Source: Betaproteobacteria bacterium
GTDB lineage: Bacteria > Pseudomonadota > Gammaproteobacteria > Burkholderiales > SG8-39
Direction of reading: 5' to 3'
Assembly (NCBI GenBank): GCA_009693435.1
Contig: SHXF01000013.1
Coordinates: 1 to 59,576 of the forward strand
DNA: 59,576 bases
Part shown: positions 16,485-25,041 of the stretch, one piece after another
How positions within the stretch are numbered: position 1 is the stretch's first letter
How the letters are laid out: the number at the start of each line of letters is the position of its first letter
Position numbers and translations under genes: made by a program
Notes under the pieces: generated by a model
Seen by the model: the letters and a program-made list of their open reading frames with translations, nothing else
What the model was told of the DNA's origin: nothing
The model's database searches: none

Positions 16485-17450
16485 ATGTCCCGATATCTGC
16501 CAAGTCCGATCGCAGCTTGCGCGCTGCTCTTCGCGTTTGCCGCGTCCGCTCAACCGTTTCCCACGCGCGTCATTACCATCATTGTCAACTCCGAGCCGGG
16601 CGGCGGCCAGGACAGGATCGCGAACGCGCTCAGGGAGGACATGGCGGCCATCCTCGGCCAAGCGGTCGTCCTGGAACACCGGATCGGCGCGGGTGGCACG
16701 ACCGCGCTGGCCGCGCTCAAGCGAGCCAAGCCGGACGGCTATACGATCCTGATAACCGGCTCCGGGCCGGTGACCATCGCGCCATTGCTGTACCCGCTGG
16801 CTTACGATCCGACCAGGGATTTCGACTTCGTCCACAGGGTGATGGATTTGTACGGCATCGTGGCGGCGCGCGCCTCCCTGCCGGCCAGCACGATAAAGGA
16901 GTACGTTGCCCTCGCCAGGCAGTCGCCCGGAAAATATACATTCGGGTCCAGCGGCATCGCGTCCCCTGCGCACCTCTTCGGCGAGCGACTCAAATTGCTG
17001 GCCGGCATCGACCTGCTCCACGTCCCGTTCAAAGGACCGCCGGCCGCTGCGGCGTCGTTGCTGTCGGGCGACATCGACGTGCTCCTGACCAGCGCCCCGC
17101 TGATCGTGCCGCACGCAGCGGTCGGAAAATTGCGCTTGCTGGCGGTGGTCGGTCCGAGGCGGGTAAAAGCCGCGCCCGACGTGCCTACCATCGGTGAGGC
17201 GGGATTTCCCGAGTTGACCCTCCCGGGATGGTTCGGATTTCTCGCGCCCAAGGGTGTGCCCAAGCCGGCCCTGGACATGCTCGATCGCGCCATCGGCGCG
17301 GCCGCCGCGACGCCCAAAGGAAGAGAAGCCATCGAGCGACTGGGCGCCGATCCCATCTCCATGTCAAGCGGGGAGTTCACCGCGTTTCACGAAAAACATA
17401 TCGAGTTGTGGCGGGGCATCATCAAGCAGGCGGGCATCAAGGTCGAATGA
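16485..17450 (+). CDS. Bug/TctC-family periplasmic solute-binding protein (copy 2)
   Basis: 321 residues. Signal peptide MSRYLPSPIAACALLFAFAASAQ, cleavage near ASAQ. The mature N-terminus FPTRVITIIVNSEPGGGQDR differs from the usual VPYPPGG loop: Asn-Ser-Glu replaces Pro-Tyr, which may alter ligand choice. Other family blocks are intact (GSSGIASPAHLFGERL, DVPTIGEAGFPEL). It is the third gene after the SDR and LLM monooxygenase. It ends 4 nt before the stop of the convergent DUF4143 gene, leaving no room for a private terminator. Confidence 0.92.
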   Translation: MSRYLPSPIAACALLFAFAASAQPFPTRVITIIVNSEPGGGQDRIANALREDMAAILGQAVVLEHRIGAGGTTALAALKRAKPDGYTILITGSGPVTIAPLLYPLAYDPTRDFDFVHRVMDLYGIVAARASLPASTIKEYVALARQSPGKYTFGSSGIASPAHLFGERLKLLAGIDLLHVPFKGPPAAAASLLSGDIDVLLTSAPLIVPHAAVGKLRLLAVVGPRRVKAAPDVPTIGEAGFPELTLPGWFGFLAPKGVPKPALDMLDRAIGAAAATPKGREAIERLGADPISMSSGEFTAFHEKHIELWRGIIKQAGIKVE

Positions 17451-17454
17451 CTTT

Positions 17455-18642
17455 TCATGGCGCGGATGAAGCCTTCGCTTTGGGCAGCAGTGCCCAAAGC
17501 GGCACCGCTTCAACGCCATCGCCGAGCGTGAAGCGCATCTCGCCTGGATAAACGACGTAGAGCGCGTCGAGCTTGAGGTCCTCCTGCGCCACGCGCATCG
17601 ATCGCGTGACTTTGGGCAGGTCGGCGCGCATGAATTCAACGCCGATGCGCCGGTCGCCCTTGAGCATCAGCAAATCCAGCTCTGCCCCCTGATGCGTGGC
17701 CCAGAAATAGGCCGCGTCGGGCCTGGCCAGGCGCAGCACCTGCTCGAGGGCAAAGCCTTCCCAACTGGCCCCGCAATGCGGGTGCACGAGCAGCGCCGGC
17801 AACGTCGCCACACCCATCAGCGCGTGCAGCAGGCCGGTGTCGCGAAAATAGATCTTCGGCGATTTGACCTGCCGCTTGCCCAGGTTTTCATGCCAGGGTT
17901 GCAACTGGCGCACCATCAAGGTCTGGGTGAGCGTATCGAGATAGCGCCGCACGGTGGGCTCGGAGACACCGAGGGAGCGCGCCGGGTGGGCGGCGGTCCA
18001 GATCTGTCCGTGATAGTGGGCCAGCATGCGCCAGAAGCGCAGCATCGCCGGGGCGGCGATGTTGACGCCGAACTGCGGCAGATCGACTTCGACATGGCTG
18101 GCGATGGCGCCGGCGCGCCATGCCAGGCTGTCTTCGTCGGACGCGGCCAGATACGAGCGTGGGAAGCCGCCGCGCAGCCACAGGCGTTGCACCGCGTCGG
18201 GCTCGTAGACGGCGGATGGCTCGCCGATTTCAGCGACATTGAACCCGCTCACTTCGATTGTTTCGACCCGGCCCAGCAGCGATTCCCCGGCCTGACGCAG
18301 CAGCGCCGGCGACGCGCTGCCGAGAAGCAAATACTGCCCCGGCGCATTCGACCGGTCGATCAGCACCCGCAGCAGCGGAAACAGGTTCGGCCGGCGCTGC
18401 ACTTCGTCGATCACCACCAGGCCTTCCAGGCGCGACAGGGTATCGACCGGCTGCGCGAGGCGCTGCTCGTGCAGCGGGTTTTCCAGATCAAAATAGTTGG
18501 GCGAATCGCGCGCAAGCAAAGCCTGCGCGATCGTGCTCTTGCCCGACTGGCGCGGCCCGTTGAGGACAACGGCGCGCGAGCGGCGCAAGGCGTCGCGCAC
18601 GGCAATTTGCAGTTCCCTACGGGGCAGCAGGTGAGATGGCAT
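17455..18642 (-). CDS. AAA_14/DUF4143 ATPase
   Basis: 395 residues. Walker A GPRQSGKST at about 29-37, Walker B LVVIDEVQRRP near 74, sensor-like LLLGSASP near 105, then the C-terminal DUF4143 region with GFALEQVLRLARP and the nuclease-fold-like FWATHQGAELDLLMLKGDRRIGVE. Length and domain order are typical of this common but functionally unresolved family. It may couple nucleotide hydrolysis to a PD-(D/E)XK-like domain. The gene starts 16 bp from a 47-bp near-perfect palindrome that is probably its operator or element boundary. Such genes are often sporadic, consistent with acquisition. Confidence 0.9.
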   Translation of the reverse strand: MPSHLLPRRELQIAVRDALRRSRAVVLNGPRQSGKSTIAQALLARDSPNYFDLENPLHEQRLAQPVDTLSRLEGLVVIDEVQRRPNLFPLLRVLIDRSNAPGQYLLLGSASPALLRQAGESLLGRVETIEVSGFNVAEIGEPSAVYEPDAVQRLWLRGGFPRSYLAASDEDSLAWRAGAIASHVEVDLPQFGVNIAAPAMLRFWRMLAHYHGQIWTAAHPARSLGVSEPTVRRYLDTLTQTLMVRQLQPWHENLGKRQVKSPKIYFRDTGLLHALMGVATLPALLVHPHCGASWEGFALEQVLRLARPDAAYFWATHQGAELDLLMLKGDRRIGVEFMRADLPKVTRSMRVAQEDLKLDALYVVYPGEMRFTLGDGVEAVPLWALLPKAKASSAP

Positions 18643-18658
18643 CAGGAAAGCGTACCAG

Positions 18659-18705
18659 AAATACCATGAAATTCCAACATATCATGTTCGAATTTCATGG
18701 TATTT
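18659..18705. promoter_or_regulatory. 47-bp near-perfect palindrome upstream of the DUF4143 ATPase
   Basis: Arms 18659-18680 and 18684-18705 (22 bp each) around a 3-nt centre match at 21 of 22 positions; the outer 16 bp, AAATACCATGAAATTC against its complement, are perfect. AT-rich against GC-rich surroundings. Position just 5' of the minus-strand ATPase gene suggests an operator, a recognition site, or the end of a small mobile element. Confidence 0.8.
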
Positions 18706-18780
18706 GGATAAACGGGGGCTGACCCGGATGGCACCTGCTCAAGCTTTTCCGGGTGGTCATATTCCCGGACATGCTCTCTC

Positions 18781-18921
18781 ATGATTGCGCGCGGCGAACG
18801 GGCCAGGGCGCTCTGTGCGAGCGAGGCACAAGACCCGCTGCGCGTGATCGCGCTGATCGACCACCCGGATGTGGTGCGGCGCATCCTCGAGCGCCTCGGA
18901 CGCCGGTCGCCCGCGCTCTAA
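18781..18921 (+). pseudogene. Possible transposase C-terminal remnant
   Basis: A 46-codon open frame ending LRVIALIDHPDVVRRILERL plus a short basic tail. This pattern (hydrophobic ViALIddp, then ViRRIL.rLG) resembles the C-terminal tail of IS91-like transposases seen as isolated scraps in proteobacterial genomes. No upstream transposase domain is present, so at most it is a leftover. It overlaps the hydrolase stop by 4 nt on the opposite strand. Confidence 0.35.
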
Positions 18922-20000
18922 GCCCGCGCCCCCAGCCGCGCCGCCATCCAGTCGGCCATGAGCGGCCTCACCTTGTAGGAAATGTTGTCGCACACGTGGT
19001 TGCCTTCCGGATAAACCTTCAGCGTGGTCGGCCCGGACGCGTCGCGCTGCATGCTCTCCGCCGCTTCGATGGGGCACACGTCATCCTGTCCGCTGTGCAC
19101 GATGAGAAACGGGCAGTTGAGATTTCGCAGCAGACCGGCAAGCGTATAGGCGCGCGCCATCTCGCCTGCTTCGGCAACATCCTTCGCGCCAAAGGCGAAA
19201 CGCAGCGTCTCCTTGGTGGACGCGGGGAAGCGCTGCCACGCTTCGGCCATGTCGAAGAAACCACCGATGCTGACGCACGCCTTGATCCTGTGGTCGAAGC
19301 TGGCCGCGCGCGGCGCGGAGTAGCCGCCGAAACTGCGGCCCCAGATGCCGATGCGGTCCGCGTCGATGTCCGGCCGCTTCGCCAGTGCGTCGATCACAGC
19401 CGACACCGGTTTTTCGAAATCGTGGCGCAGTTTCATCAGCCGCCATGTGGGTCCCTGACCGGGACCGTCGTAACTGACGGTCGCCATGCCGCGCCTCAGG
19501 AACTCCTCTTCCAGCGTGCTGAACTCTTCTTTCGTCGAGTCGCCGCCCGCGTTGAGAATGACGCACGGGCGTTCGCCACTGCCTGCGGGAAAGCGCAGGT
19601 TGGCCGGAAACACGATCCCCTCGAATGCGATCTCGATGCCCTCGACCGGCGGTTGCAGGTGCGGCATCGCCTTGCGGAAAGCGGCCTGCTGGAGTTGCTG
19701 CACGCGGTACTTCTCGTCCGCATCGGCAAAGTAGGCGCTTTGTCCGGTGTGATAGTAGAGCGCAGCACGGCGGAAGGCCGCGCCTGCCGTCACCGTCTGT
19801 CCCAGCGCCAGGGCCTCTTCGCCGAGGCTTTCGTGCACGCCGGCCATCCGGACCCATTCGCCGCACCAATCTGAGAGTTTTTCAATCCGCGATGCCACGA
19901 CCTGGAAGTCGTTGTAGTCGACTCCGGATACGAGCAGGCGGGAAAGCCTGCGCCTGATTGCCTTGTCGAGCGTTGCCTTGTCCTGTGAAACAGAGCTCAC
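18918..20000 (-). CDS. Alpha/beta hydrolase, dipeptidyl peptidase/FrsA-like branch
   Basis: 360 residues. An N-terminal helical cap of about 130 residues is followed by the hydrolase core with oxyanion-type VILNAGGDSTKEEF, the nucleophile elbow GRSFGGY (Ser near residue 232), acid near HSGQDDVCP and His in GNHVCDN near the C-terminus. All three catalytic residues can be placed. The cap-plus-core layout resembles C-C bond or ester hydrolases of the FrsA / 2,6-dihydropseudooxynicotine hydrolase type. It is the last gene of the minus-strand operon Bug - HyuB - Bug - HyuA - hydrolase (47 nt gap), so it may process the ring-opened product (inference). Confidence 0.85.
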   Translation of the reverse strand: MSSVSQDKATLDKAIRRRLSRLLVSGVDYNDFQVVASRIEKLSDWCGEWVRMAGVHESLGEEALALGQTVTAGAAFRRAALYYHTGQSAYFADADEKYRVQQLQQAAFRKAMPHLQPPVEGIEIAFEGIVFPANLRFPAGSGERPCVILNAGGDSTKEEFSTLEEEFLRRGMATVSYDGPGQGPTWRLMKLRHDFEKPVSAVIDALAKRPDIDADRIGIWGRSFGGYSAPRAASFDHRIKACVSIGGFFDMAEAWQRFPASTKETLRFAFGAKDVAEAGEMARAYTLAGLLRNLNCPFLIVHSGQDDVCPIEAAESMQRDASGPTTLKVYPEGNHVCDNISYKVRPLMADWMAARLGARA

Positions 20001-20047
20001 GTCGTCTCCCTGGATTGGATCGCGATGTCGTCGTTCGTGGATTGGCG

Positions 20048-22162
20048 TCAGGCCGCGTGCAGCGCCTTAGCGACAGCCGCCGCGCCGGATTCCGCACCGG
20101 GTGCTTGCGCAAGCTGGTTGATGGCAATGCGGATCTCGCCCAGCGGCCCGATATGGAAGCTGTCTGCGGGGGCGATGAGCGTGGTCGAGCCGTACTCCTC
20201 TATCACAGCGGGCCCCTGCCCCTGAAAACCGATCGGCAGCGCGCGCCGCGAAAACACCTGGGTGGCAATGCGTCCATGGCCGGTAAAGAACACCGGACGC
20301 TTGGGCGGGGTCGCGGGTGCCTCCAACGGCAGTTCCCCTGCCAGGCGCGCGATATCCGGCTGGCGGGTCGTCGCCCTAGCCGTGCAATGCAGTGATACCG
20401 CCTCCAGCGGCGTGCGTTCGATCGCATGCCCGTAGCGGGTGCGGTAGATGTCGAGAAAGGTGCGGCGCAACGCTTCGACATCGCTCGTCGCCAGCACGAT
20501 ACGCACCGTGTGATATTGGCCGACGAAGCGAACCTCCATGGCGCGCTCGCAGGCAACCGGCACAGCGCCGAAATCCTCCGCCACCGATTTTCGCAGCGCC
20601 GATTCCATTTCATCGAAGGCCGCGGTGATGTCCGCCACGGCCTCCTGCGTCAGGCGGCGCAGGAAGGTGCGGCTTTCGTCGCGGCGGATGTCCGCCAGCA
20701 GCATGCCGATGGCCGAAAAATTACCGGCTTCGGGCGGGATCACCACCACGGGTATGGACAGCTCGCGCGCCAGCTCGCACGCATGCATCGGACCGCCGCC
20801 GCCATAGGCGAACAGCACGAAGTCGCGCGGGTCTTCGCCGCGCTGCACCGTGATGCGCTTGATCGCCTCGCTCATCTTGACCGCGGCGATCGCGAGGATG
20901 CCCGAGGCGAGCTCGAGCAGGCCGGGCTCGCCCTGATAGCCCAGCGGCCGCGCCAGGCGATCCGAGAGCGCGGTGCGCGTCGCGGCCACATCCAGCTTCA
21001 TTTCCCCGCCCTGAAACCCCAGCGGGTCGAGGCGTCCGAGAAACAGATTCGCGTCGGTGACGGTGATCTGATTGCCTCCCCGCCCGTATGCGACCGGGCC
21101 GGGCGAGGACCCGGCGCTCTTCGGGCCGACGTTGAGCTGCTTCTGCTCATCGATCCAGGCGATGGAGCCGCCGCCCGCGCCGACTTCGACGATGTCCACC
21201 ACCCTGGCGCGTACGGGTATCCCCCGGCCGTAACCGCCGGCGTAGTAGGTCGACTCTATGCCGAACTCGCCGTCGCGTATCACGGCGCACTTCGCCGTCG
21301 TCCCGCCCATATCGAATGCGATAAGGTTGCCAAAGCCGAGCGCCTTGCCGTACGCGCCGGCACCGATGCAGCCGCCCACCGGCCCCGATTCCACCAGCAG
21401 GATCGGCGTAGCAGTCGCGTGCTGCACCGACAGGACCCCGCCGTTCGAACCCATCATCAGGAACTGGCCTTCGAACCCGCGTGCCTTCAGGGCCAGGTCC
21501 AGGGCGGTGATATAGCCGTTGACCTTCGGCCCCGCGTAGGCGTTGGCCGCCGCCGTGCAGGTGCGCTCGTACTCGTACCATTCCCGGGTGAGGTCGCTCC
21601 CGGCGGTGACATAGCATTCCGGCATCATCTCGCGCAGCCACCCGCTTACCAGACGTTCATTGCCGGGTTCGAGATAGGCGTTGAGGAAGGAAACACCCAC
21701 GGCGGCCACGCCGGCCGCGCGCAGTTTCGCCGCGACGGCCGCCACCTCCTCGCGCCGCGGCGCGCACTGAATCCTGCCGTTGCCGTCGACGCGCTCCTCG
21801 ATTTCGAAACGGCGCTCGCGCGGGACCAGGGGCGGATCGCGGCGGAAAAAGAGATTGAATGCCTCGGTGCGGTTGCCCCGTCCCAGTTCGAGTATGTCGC
21901 GGAAGCCGCGTGTGGTGACCAGCCCGATCACGGGACCTGAGCGCTCCAGCAGCGTGTTGATCACCAAGGTCGTGCCGTGCTTGAACAGAACCGCCTTGCC
22001 GATGTCGACGCCGGCTTTGGCGACGCATTCGAGGATGCCCTCGATCGGATCGGCTGTCGTCAGGGCCTTGGTATAGCGGACTGCGCCGTTATCGGCATCG
22101 AACATCACCAGGTCGGTGAATGTCCCGCCGGTATCAATCGCAACAGAAACGGATTTCGTCAT
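20048..22162 (-). CDS. Hydantoinase/oxoprolinase family protein, A subunit
   Basis: 704 residues, typical for HyuA. The N-terminal ATP-binding signature VAIDTGGTFTD (residues 7-17), a central NAYAGPKVNGY block, FDMGGTTAKCAVIRDGE near residue 282 and a C-terminal GPAVIEEYGSTT block identify the family. Relatives hydrolyse cyclic amides such as 5-oxoproline or N-methylhydantoin with ATP, or carboxylate acetone-like substrates, working with a B subunit. HyuB is in the same operon, separated by a Bug gene. It starts at ATG 22162, 13 nt after the Bug stop. The true substrate is unknown. Confidence 0.92.
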   Translation of the reverse strand: MTKSVSVAIDTGGTFTDLVMFDADNGAVRYTKALTTADPIEGILECVAKAGVDIGKAVLFKHGTTLVINTLLERSGPVIGLVTTRGFRDILELGRGNRTEAFNLFFRRDPPLVPRERRFEIEERVDGNGRIQCAPRREEVAAVAAKLRAAGVAAVGVSFLNAYLEPGNERLVSGWLREMMPECYVTAGSDLTREWYEYERTCTAAANAYAGPKVNGYITALDLALKARGFEGQFLMMGSNGGVLSVQHATATPILLVESGPVGGCIGAGAYGKALGFGNLIAFDMGGTTAKCAVIRDGEFGIESTYYAGGYGRGIPVRARVVDIVEVGAGGGSIAWIDEQKQLNVGPKSAGSSPGPVAYGRGGNQITVTDANLFLGRLDPLGFQGGEMKLDVAATRTALSDRLARPLGYQGEPGLLELASGILAIAAVKMSEAIKRITVQRGEDPRDFVLFAYGGGGPMHACELARELSIPVVVIPPEAGNFSAIGMLLADIRRDESRTFLRRLTQEAVADITAAFDEMESALRKSVAEDFGAVPVACERAMEVRFVGQYHTVRIVLATSDVEALRRTFLDIYRTRYGHAIERTPLEAVSLHCTARATTRQPDIARLAGELPLEAPATPPKRPVFFTGHGRIATQVFSRRALPIGFQGQGPAVIEEYGSTTLIAPADSFHIGPLGEIRIAINQLAQAPGAESGAAAVAKALHAA

Positions 22163-22175
22163 TGCATTCCCTCAC

Positions 22176-23153
22176 TCAGTCGCGCTTGGTTGCGCTGGTT
22201 CCGCTTGCCTTGACGATCGGGCCGAACCGGTCGACGTCTGCCCTCATGTAGGCGTCGAAGTCACGCAGCAGGATGGAGCGCGAGTTTTGGCCCATGGCCT
22301 TGAGCTTTTCCTTGACGTCCTCTTCCCCCGCGATCTGCTGCATCGCACGGGCCAGTTTCTCCAGGACCACGGGGGGTGTTTTAGCGGGCGCGAGAACGCC
22401 GTTCCAGCTGGTGAATTCATAATCCACGCCCGCCGCTTCACGCACGGTGGGGAGTTCCATCGGCTCCTGCATCGGCTCATTGGCTGTCACCGCAAGCGCC
22501 ACGAGCTTCTTGTCCCGCACCTGGGCAAGCATGAAGCCCGGCGGGTAAATGCCGACCTGTATCCGTCCACCGAGAAAGTCGGTGGTGATGCCGGGCATGC
22601 TTTGATACGGAACGTGCACCATGTCGATGCCGGCACGGGTCGCAAACAGGGATCCCGCAAGGTGCGTGGTGGAACCGAAGCCGGCCGACGCGTAATTCAT
22701 GGTGCCCGGTTTCTGCTTCGCCAACGTGATGAATTCCTTCAGCGTGCGCACCCCGAGTTGCGCGCCCACGACGATGACGAACGGCGCCTCGGCGATCAGG
22801 GCCACGCCGACAAAATCGCGCAGGTTGTCGAAGGGCAGTTTCGGGTAGAGGAAGGTGTTGATCACATGCGCGGCATTGACCATCAGGAGGGTGTAACCGT
22901 CCGGCGCCGCGGTGGCCACTGCCTGCGCGGCGATGGTTCCCGCCGCGCCCGGCCGGTTGACGACCACCATGGGTTGCCCCATGCGCCGCTGGAACTTGTC
23001 GGCAAAGATCCTTGCAAGCACGTCGGTGGACACCCCCGCCGCGGGCGCGACGATCTGCACCGGCCTGGCCGGGTAATCTTCCTGCGCGCGGGCGCCCGGG
23101 GCACTCGCCAGCAGTAGGGAAAACAGCAGCGCAGCCGGCGTTCGTGATTTCAT
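22176..23153 (-). CDS. Bug/TctC-family periplasmic solute-binding protein (copy 3)
   Basis: 325 residues from ATG 23153: signal peptide MKSRTPAALLFSLLLASAPG, cleavage near ARAQ, mature start YPARPVQIVAPAAGV. The pocket loop reads APAAGVSTDV instead of VPYPPGG, an unusual variant. GAGGAG lies 8 nt upstream. Three further in-frame ATGs at 23168, 23183 and 23195 come from a tandem repeat of ribosome-binding site plus start, which could give slightly longer forms (MRNAMRRNAMRRNAM...). It lies between HyuB and HyuA in the same operon, so its ligand is probably the cyclic amide or related acid handled by them. Confidence 0.92.
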   Translation of the reverse strand: MKSRTPAALLFSLLLASAPGARAQEDYPARPVQIVAPAAGVSTDVLARIFADKFQRRMGQPMVVVNRPGAAGTIAAQAVATAAPDGYTLLMVNAAHVINTFLYPKLPFDNLRDFVGVALIAEAPFVIVVGAQLGVRTLKEFITLAKQKPGTMNYASAGFGSTTHLAGSLFATRAGIDMVHVPYQSMPGITTDFLGGRIQVGIYPPGFMLAQVRDKKLVALAVTANEPMQEPMELPTVREAAGVDYEFTSWNGVLAPAKTPPVVLEKLARAMQQIAGEEDVKEKLKAMGQNSRSILLRDFDAYMRADVDRFGPIVKASGTSATKRD

Positions 23154-23195
23154 GGCATTTCTCCTCATGGCATTCCTCCTCATGGCATTCCTCAT
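23151..23195 (-). repeat. Tandem Shine-Dalgarno/ATG units at a gene start
   Basis: Reading the minus strand, 12-, 15- and 15-bp units of the form ATGAGGAG(G/A)AATGCC precede the chosen start, giving in-frame ATGs at 23195, 23183, 23168 and 23153. Each unit carries its own GAGGA-type ribosome-binding site for the next ATG. Confidence 0.8.
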
Positions 23196-23234
23196 CTTGT
23201 CTTGTGGCGTGCGGCGGTAATCGGAGACTGGGGG

Positions 23235-24989
23235 TCAGGCGCGCCGCTTCGCGGTGGCTGCGACATCGAGTTCTCCCGCGGCGGTCACGATCACCCCGTA
23301 GATGCTCTCGGCCTTTTCGCGCGACACGTAGCCGCGGAATACGTCCATGCGCACGGCCTCGGGATCGCGCTCCAGCGGCGGGCCGAACCCGCCGCCCGCT
23401 CCGGTATGGATATGGATGCGGTCGCCCGCGTTCACTTGCCGCCGCGCCTTGTGCACCGTTTCGCGCCTGCCGTCGGCCGATTCCACTTCGCCCGATCCGG
23501 TGGCGCCGGGCAAGCCGCCATTCAATCCCCAGGGAGGACATTTCGAGCGCTCGAAGGCCATGTTGAAGGTGCACGGAGCTAGCACCCGCATGGTCTTGTC
23601 CAGCCCCAGCCCGCCGCGGTGGCGCCCTGCTCCGGCGGAATCCGCGCGCCACTCGTACTTTTCCACCATCACCGGATACAGCGCTTCCACGGTCTCGATG
23701 GGAATGTCCTTGTTGTCGGTGTGCCGTATGGTCTTGTAGGGGCCGACGCCATCGCCGTGGTGAGAACCGCCCCAGCCGCCGTGCGCGGTGTCGAATACAT
23801 TGAAGACCTGCCCGGTGTGCGGCTGTTTTCCGCTGAAACCGAAGACGCCGAAGGATGCGTGGTGCCCGCCCGCCACGCGCTCGGGGAGCACGCTCGCCAT
23901 GGCGGCGATGATGGTGTCCACCACCGTGGCCAGCGGCGTGGAATAGCAGCCCAAGGGCGCATTGCCCACCGCGCTGAGAAATTTCCCGGGCGGCAGTATC
24001 ACTTTGACCGGGGCGAATCCGCCTTCGTTGGCCAGCTCGTTGGGGGAGAACAGGTATTTGAAAGCGATGCGCGCGCAGGCCTCGCCGCCGCCATGGGCAC
24101 CGGAGTTGAACGGCCCGCGCACCTGCGCGCCGCAGTCGGAGAAATCGACGATGAAATCGCCGTCCTTGATGTGCACCTTGATATTGACGGCGATGGTCTG
24201 GTCGAGCGAAATGCCGTCGTTGTCGAGGAAGCTTTTCGCCTCGTATGTGCCCTCCGGGATCTTGCGCACGGCGGCGCGTGCGGCCTGCTCGGAATTGCGC
24301 CAGATCGTCTCGATGGCGCGGAACACCGGCTCTTCGCCATGGCGGGCCATGAGCTGCTCGAACAGCTGCCGCCCTTTGATGCATCCCGCGTACTGCGCGG
24401 CGATGTCGCCCAGCAGCATCTCGGGCAGGCGGGTGTTGTACTCGATGATCCTCAGCACCTCTTCGACCAGTTCCCCGCGCTTGTACAGCTTCAGCGATCG
24501 AAGATGCAGGCCTTCCTGTATCAGCTCGGTGGTGTCGGTGCCCAGGCACGATCCGGGATAGGTGCCGCCGATGTCTATCCAGTGCACGTTGACCGCCATG
24601 AACGCGACGACCCGCGCCCCGGCGCCGAATATGGGCGTGTACATGATCACGTTGTTGAGATGCTGCCCCATGGTCCCGGCGTAATTCGATATCAACACGT
24701 CGCCCGGCTCCAGCCGGTCCATGCCGTAGGTTGCGATGCCGTCGCGGGCGGCGAGGCCGAGCACGTTGGTCATGAAGCCGGGCAGGCCGTTTCGCGCAAG
24801 CGATATGCTGCGCCCCTCGGCGTCCACCAGGCCGACGGCGTAGTCCTTGTATTCGTAGACCAGCGGACTGAATGCCGTGCGCATCAAGTCCGCTTCTATC
24901 AGGTCGGGAATCGATTGCAGTCCGGTGCGGATGATTTCAAGCCGCACCGGGTCTATGGTTGCGATCACTTCATTCGGTTGTGCCGACAT
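23235..24989 (-). CDS. Hydantoinase B/oxoprolinase family protein, B subunit
   Basis: 584 residues, usual for HyuB. Conserved blocks: LEIIRTGLQSIPDLIEADL near residue 17, GDVLISNYAGTMGQHLNNV near 95, GSCLGTDTTELIQEGLHL near 144, YSTPLATVVDTIIAAMASVLPE in the middle, WGGSHHGDG, and a Gly-rich RHRGGLGLDKTMR. With HyuA it forms the ATP-dependent cyclic amidase or carboxylase. The order here, with B first and a Bug gene between the two subunits, is unusual. It follows the first Bug gene of the operon after 52 nt. Confidence 0.93.
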   Translation of the reverse strand: MSAQPNEVIATIDPVRLEIIRTGLQSIPDLIEADLMRTAFSPLVYEYKDYAVGLVDAEGRSISLARNGLPGFMTNVLGLAARDGIATYGMDRLEPGDVLISNYAGTMGQHLNNVIMYTPIFGAGARVVAFMAVNVHWIDIGGTYPGSCLGTDTTELIQEGLHLRSLKLYKRGELVEEVLRIIEYNTRLPEMLLGDIAAQYAGCIKGRQLFEQLMARHGEEPVFRAIETIWRNSEQAARAAVRKIPEGTYEAKSFLDNDGISLDQTIAVNIKVHIKDGDFIVDFSDCGAQVRGPFNSGAHGGGEACARIAFKYLFSPNELANEGGFAPVKVILPPGKFLSAVGNAPLGCYSTPLATVVDTIIAAMASVLPERVAGGHHASFGVFGFSGKQPHTGQVFNVFDTAHGGWGGSHHGDGVGPYKTIRHTDNKDIPIETVEALYPVMVEKYEWRADSAGAGRHRGGLGLDKTMRVLAPCTFNMAFERSKCPPWGLNGGLPGATGSGEVESADGRRETVHKARRQVNAGDRIHIHTGAGGGFGPPLERDPEAVRMDVFRGYVSREKAESIYGVIVTAAGELDVAATAKRRA

Positions 24990-25041
24990 GGGTAGGGTCT
25001 CTCTTGAAAATCAATGTGCGAAGTGCGTTGCGGCCGCGCGA

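Noticed and set aside
20426..25000. Long plus-strand open frames opposite HyuA and HyuB
   Set aside because: Shadows of conserved minus-strand genes, with no ribosome-binding sites or motifs.
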